From Pseudomonadota bacterium (lineage in GTDB: Bacteria; Pseudomonadota; Alphaproteobacteria; Sphingomonadales; Sphingomonadaceae), in assembly GCA_029779535.1 (NCBI GenBank), contig JAKPAG010000073.1, positions 1 to 57,958 of the forward strand: DNA of 57,958 nucleotides, written 5' to 3'. A model generated the notes under the pieces. It did no database searches. It saw nothing but the letters and a program-made list of their open reading frames with translations, and was not told where the DNA came from. The translations under genes and the position numbers were made by a program. This document shows, one piece after another, positions 55,038 to 57,958 of the stretch (position 1 is its first letter; each line of letters begins with the position of its first letter).

Positions 55038-55471
55038 TATTCACCTCCCAGGTGGCTGGTGTCGCCGAGACGGGCAACAACCTTGGTCTTGATCGGCAGC
55101 TTCATCGCCGCACGGCTGAACGCTTCAGCGGCCAACGGGCCGGCCACGCCGTCCAGTTCGAACAGGATGCGGCCGGGCTTCACACGGGCAGCCCAGTATT
55201 CGATCGAACCCTTGCCCTTACCCTGACGGACTTCGGCAGGCTTCTTCGAAACCGGGACGTCCGGGAAGACGCGGATCCAGAGACGACCCTGACGCTTGAT
55301 GTGGCGAGTAATCGCGCGGCGAGCCGCTTCGATCTGGCGGGCCGTGATGCGCTCCGGCTCCATGGCCTTCAGGCCGTAGGAACCGAAGTTCAGATCGGTA
55401 CCGCCCTTGGCGTCGCCCTTGATCCGGCCTTTGAAGGCCTTGCGGAACTTGGTCTTTTTCGGTTGCAGCAT
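55037..55471 (-). CDS. rplP: 50S ribosomal protein L16
   Basis: 144 residues; [16 protein letters not shown] start and [17 protein letters not shown], the loop whose Arg is hydroxylated by RoxA (YcfD) in E. coli. Confidence 0.98.
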   Translation of the reverse strand: MLQPKKTKFRKAFKGRIKGDAKGGTDLNFGSYGLKAMEPERITARQIEAARRAITRHIKRQGRLWIRVFPDVPVSKKPAEVRQGKGKGSIEYWAARVKPGRILFELDGVAGPLAAEAFSRAAMKLPIKTKVVARLGDTSHLGGE

Positions 55472-55474
55472 GGC

Positions 55475-56185
55475 TTAGTTCCTGCGGTCTTCGCGCGCCG
55501 GACGCACGCCGGAAGTCTGCGCTTCCATCATCAGCCGGTCCTGCGCCATCGGGTCGTGGCCAAGGATTTCGCCCTTGAACACCCACACCTTGATTCCGAT
55601 CACGCCATAAGTGGTCAGTGCTTCAGCTTCGGCGTAGTCGATGTTGGCGCGCAGGGTGTGCAGCGGCACGCGGCCTTCGCGGTACTGTTCGACGCGGGCG
55701 ATTTCGGCGCCGCCGAGACGACCGCCGCAAACCACCTTGATGCCTTCGGCACCCAGGCGCATGGCCGACTGCATCGCACGCTTCATCGCCCGGCGGAACG
55801 CCACGCGGCGGATCAGCTGGTCGGCGATGCCCTGGGCAACAAGCTTGGCGTCGATTTCCGGCTTGCGGATTTCAACGATGTTCAGCTTGACGTCGCTGTC
55901 GGTCATCTTGGCAAGCTGCGAACGCAGCTTTTCGATGTCCGCACCCTTCTTGCCGATGATGACACCCGGACGGGCAGCATAGATCGACACGCGGCACAGC
56001 TTCGCCGGGCGCTCGATCACCACCTTCGAAATCGCGGCCTGCGGCAGCGTTTCGATGATGAACTTGCGCATCTTGAGGTCTTCCTCAAGCAGCTTGCCGT
56101 AGCTCTTGCCTTCGGCGTACCAGCGGCTGTCCCAGGTACGGTTGATCTGCAGGCGCAGGCCGATGGGGTTGCTCTTGTGACCCAT
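55475..56185 (-). CDS. rpsC: 30S ribosomal protein S3
   Basis: 236 residues; [22 protein letters not shown] start, KH domain with [13 protein letters not shown], and [11 protein letters not shown] near the mRNA entry site. Confidence 0.98.
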   Translation of the reverse strand: MGHKSNPIGLRLQINRTWDSRWYAEGKSYGKLLEEDLKMRKFIIETLPQAAISKVVIERPAKLCRVSIYAARPGVIIGKKGADIEKLRSQLAKMTDSDVKLNIVEIRKPEIDAKLVAQGIADQLIRRVAFRRAMKRAMQSAMRLGAEGIKVVCGGRLGGAEIARVEQYREGRVPLHTLRANIDYAEAEALTTYGVIGIKVWVFKGEILGHDPMAQDRLMMEAQTSGVRPAREDRRN

Positions 56186-56188
56186 GGA

Positions 56189-56566
56189 TCAGGCCTCCTC
56201 GACTTCGCGAACCACAATCCGCAGCCGGCTGAACGGCTTGAGGATACGGGTCGACTTGCCACGGCCACGAGTGTGGAACCGCTTCATGGTGATCGACTTG
56301 CCGACGCTCGCTTCAGCCACAACCAGCGCGTCAACGTCGAGGTTGTGATTGTTTTCCGCGTTGGCGATCGCCGAGGCGAGGACCTTGCGGGCGTCAACGG
56401 CCATCGCACGCTTCGAGAAAGCGAGGATGTTCAGGGCCTCTTCGGCCTTCTTGCCGCGGATCAGCGCAGCGACGAGGTTGAGCTTCTGGGCCGAACCACG
56501 GATCGTGGTGCCGACCGCCAGCGCTTCCTTGTCACCGACGCGGCGGGGAGCTGCTTGCTTGCCCAT
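56189..56566 (-). CDS. rplV: 50S ribosomal protein L22
   Basis: 125 residues; the exit-tunnel loop lies in [22 protein letters not shown]-terminal region is slightly longer than in E. coli. TAATG overlap with rpsS. Confidence 0.97.
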   Translation of the reverse strand: MGKQAAPRRVGDKEALAVGTTIRGSAQKLNLVAALIRGKKAEEALNILAFSKRAMAVDARKVLASAIANAENNHNLDVDALVVAEASVGKSITMKRFHTRGRGKSTRILKPFSRLRIVVREVEEA

Positions 56567-56844
56567 TAGCGCTTGCCCTTCTTGTCGGCAGCATGGCCGG
56601 GGAAGCTGCGCGTGGGCGCAAATTCACCGAGCTTGTGACCGACCATGTCCTCGTTGACCGAGACGGGGATGAACTTGTGCCCGTTGTAGACGTTGAACGT
56701 CAGACCAACGAACTGCGGCAGGATCGTCGAGCGACGCGACCAGGTCTTGATCGGACCGGAGCGGTTGCCACCGTCCTGAGCGGCTTCCGCCTTCTTCAGG
56801 AGATGCAGGTCGACGAAGGGGCCTTTCCAGACGGAACGTGCCAT
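56566..56844 (-). CDS. rpsS: 30S ribosomal protein S19
   Basis: 92 residues; [18 protein letters not shown] start, [24 protein letters not shown] core. Confidence 0.98.
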   Translation of the reverse strand: MARSVWKGPFVDLHLLKKAEAAQDGGNRSGPIKTWSRRSTILPQFVGLTFNVYNGHKFIPVSVNEDMVGHKLGEFAPTRSFPGHAADKKGKR

Positions 56845-56850
56845 GGGGGC

Positions 56851-57687
56851 TTACCTCTTCTTCTTCGCGTGGCGCGAACGGATGATCATCTTGTCCGTCT
56901 GCTTGTTGTTGCGGGTGCGGGCGCCCTTGGTCGGCTTGCCCCACGGGGTAACCGGATGACGGCCACCCGAGGTGCGACCTTCACCACCACCGTGCGGGTG
57001 GTCGACCGGGTTCTTGGCAACGCCGCGGGTCAGCGGGCGCTTGCCCAGCCAACGGTTTCGGCCTGCCTTCGCCAGGTTCTGGTTCTGGTTGTCGGGGTTC
57101 GATACCGCACCGATCGTGCCCATGCAATCGCCACGCAAATAGCGCTGCTCACCCGAGTTCAGGCGAACGATGACCATGCCGCGGTCACGACCGACGACCT
57201 GCACATAGGTGCCGGCCGAACGGGCGATCTGACCACCCTTGCCCGGCTTCATCTCCACGTTGTGGCAGATGGTGCCGACCGGCATCTGGCTGAGCAGCAT
57301 CGCGTTGCCCGGCTTCACGTCGGTCTTTTCACCGGCCACCACCGTGTCGCCGATAGCGAGACGCTGCGGCGCGATGATGTAGGCCTGTTCACCGTCAGCA
57401 TACTTGATGAGGGCGATGAACGCGGTCCGGTTGGGATCGTATTCCAGGCGCTCGACGGTCGCGGGGGCGTCCCACTTGCGGCGCTTGAAATCGATGTAGC
57501 GATACTTCTGCTTGTGACCGCCAGCGATCCCGCGCGAAGTAACGTGGCCCTTGTTGTTGCGGCCACCGGTCTTGCGCTTGCCTTCGGTCAGCGCCTTGAC
57601 GGGCTTGCCCTTCCACAGGGAGCTTTTGTCGACGAGGATCAGGCCGCGCCGACCCGGGCTTGTCGGATTATAGTTTCTCAATGCCAT
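56851..57687 (-). CDS. rplB: 50S ribosomal protein L2
   Basis: 278 residues; [19 protein letters not shown] start and [21 protein letters not shown] with the conserved His near the peptidyl-transferase centre. Confidence 0.98.
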   Translation of the reverse strand: MALRNYNPTSPGRRGLILVDKSSLWKGKPVKALTEGKRKTGGRNNKGHVTSRGIAGGHKQKYRYIDFKRRKWDAPATVERLEYDPNRTAFIALIKYADGEQAYIIAPQRLAIGDTVVAGEKTDVKPGNAMLLSQMPVGTICHNVEMKPGKGGQIARSAGTYVQVVGRDRGMVIVRLNSGEQRYLRGDCMGTIGAVSNPDNQNQNLAKAGRNRWLGKRPLTRGVAKNPVDHPHGGGEGRTSGGRHPVTPWGKPTKGARTRNNKQTDKMIIRSRHAKKKR

Positions 57688-57691
57688 CGGA

Positions 57692-57958
57692 TCAGCTCAC
57701 GCCTTCGGTGATGTCGATCGACTGACCTTCGGCCAGCGTGACAATCGCCTTCTTCACATCGCTGCGCTTGTAGGGCTTGCCCTTCCAGCGCTTAGTTTTG
57801 CCCTTGGCTACGATCGTATTCACACCCACGACCTTCTTGTCGTAGAGCGCTTCGATCGCTTCCTTGATCTGCGGCTTGGTCGCGCTGTTGGCAACCTTGA
57901 AAACAACCGCATTGTTCTCAGAGAGCAGCGTCGACTTTTCGGTGATGTGGGGGGACAG
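57692..57958 (-). CDS. rplW: 50S ribosomal protein L23, 5' end cut by the window
   Basis: The last 88 codons plus stop, translated by hand: [20 protein letters not shown] at the left, [12 protein letters not shown] in the middle and [12 protein letters not shown] at the end. The first roughly 15 residues lie beyond the window. It precedes rplB by 4 bases as expected in the S10 operon. Confidence 0.95.
   Translation of the reverse strand: MSPHITEKSTLLSENNAVVFKVANSATKPQIKEAIEALYDKKVVGVNTIVAKGKTKRWKGKPYKRSDVKKAIVTLAEGQSIDITEGVS

Overview
The window is high-GC chromosomal DNA of an alphaproteobacterium, most likely a sphingomonad (Novosphingobium/Sphingomonas-like; inferred from gene content, not tested). 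The signs are the ChvG-HprK-RapZ-EIIA-HPr block, a K+-independent H+-pyrophosphatase, CobS near a J-domain gene and bolA, several TolB-propeller peptidases, and an RG-rich tail on ribosomal protein S5. I see no rRNA, tRNA, CRISPR array, prophage or insertion sequence.

Layout. 1-4.2 kb: the end of sensor kinase ChvG, then hprK, rapZ, an EIIA-Man protein, HPr and an rRNA methyltransferase, a regulatory PTS block. 4.2-9 kb: a META-domain lipoprotein-like protein, rmuC, def and recR on the minus strand, then fmt-truA on plus. 9-13.5 kb: an MDR reductase and an 1100-residue secreted propeller-amidohydrolase fusion. 13.6-19.1 kb: a thioredoxin-fold protein, cobS, a 7TM GGDEF cyclase, two small plus-strand genes, and a J-domain gene with its partner. 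19.2-23.8 kb: a tightly packed plus-strand run bolA-nudix-pirin-SDR-hydrolase-ltrA. 23.8-30.5 kb: a DUF2332 gene, hisG-hisD-nusB-thiL, then hppA. 30.8-33.7 kb: an overlapping GNAT and JmjC-like pair followed by tesB. 33.8-42.8 kb: uvrC, two prolyl-oligopeptidase-type S9 peptidases, an HSL-family esterase and two small secreted paralogues. 42.9-58 kb: the S10/spc/alpha ribosomal-protein cluster on the minus strand, from rplW (cut by the window end) to rplQ, including secY, adk and rpoA.

Two patterns stand out. First, several genes (def, recR, uvrC, hisG, bolA and its divergent neighbour, probably cobS) have a sigma70-like promoter whose -10 box ends only 6-10 nt before the start codon, with no Shine-Dalgarno, so their mRNAs are probably leaderless. 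Second, the normally unbroken spc operon is split between rplO and rpmD by an opposite-strand membrane glycosyltransferase gene. It carries a strong hairpin terminator on the rpmD side and a new promoter on the rplO side that resembles the alpha-operon promoter. A second non-ribosomal gene (SRPBCC family) sits between adk and rpsM.

Most genes are recognisable housekeeping genes. The best candidates for undescribed biology are the GNAT-JmjC pair, the split spc operon, the leaderless promoter set and the two secreted paralogues. Functions beyond family level are inference.
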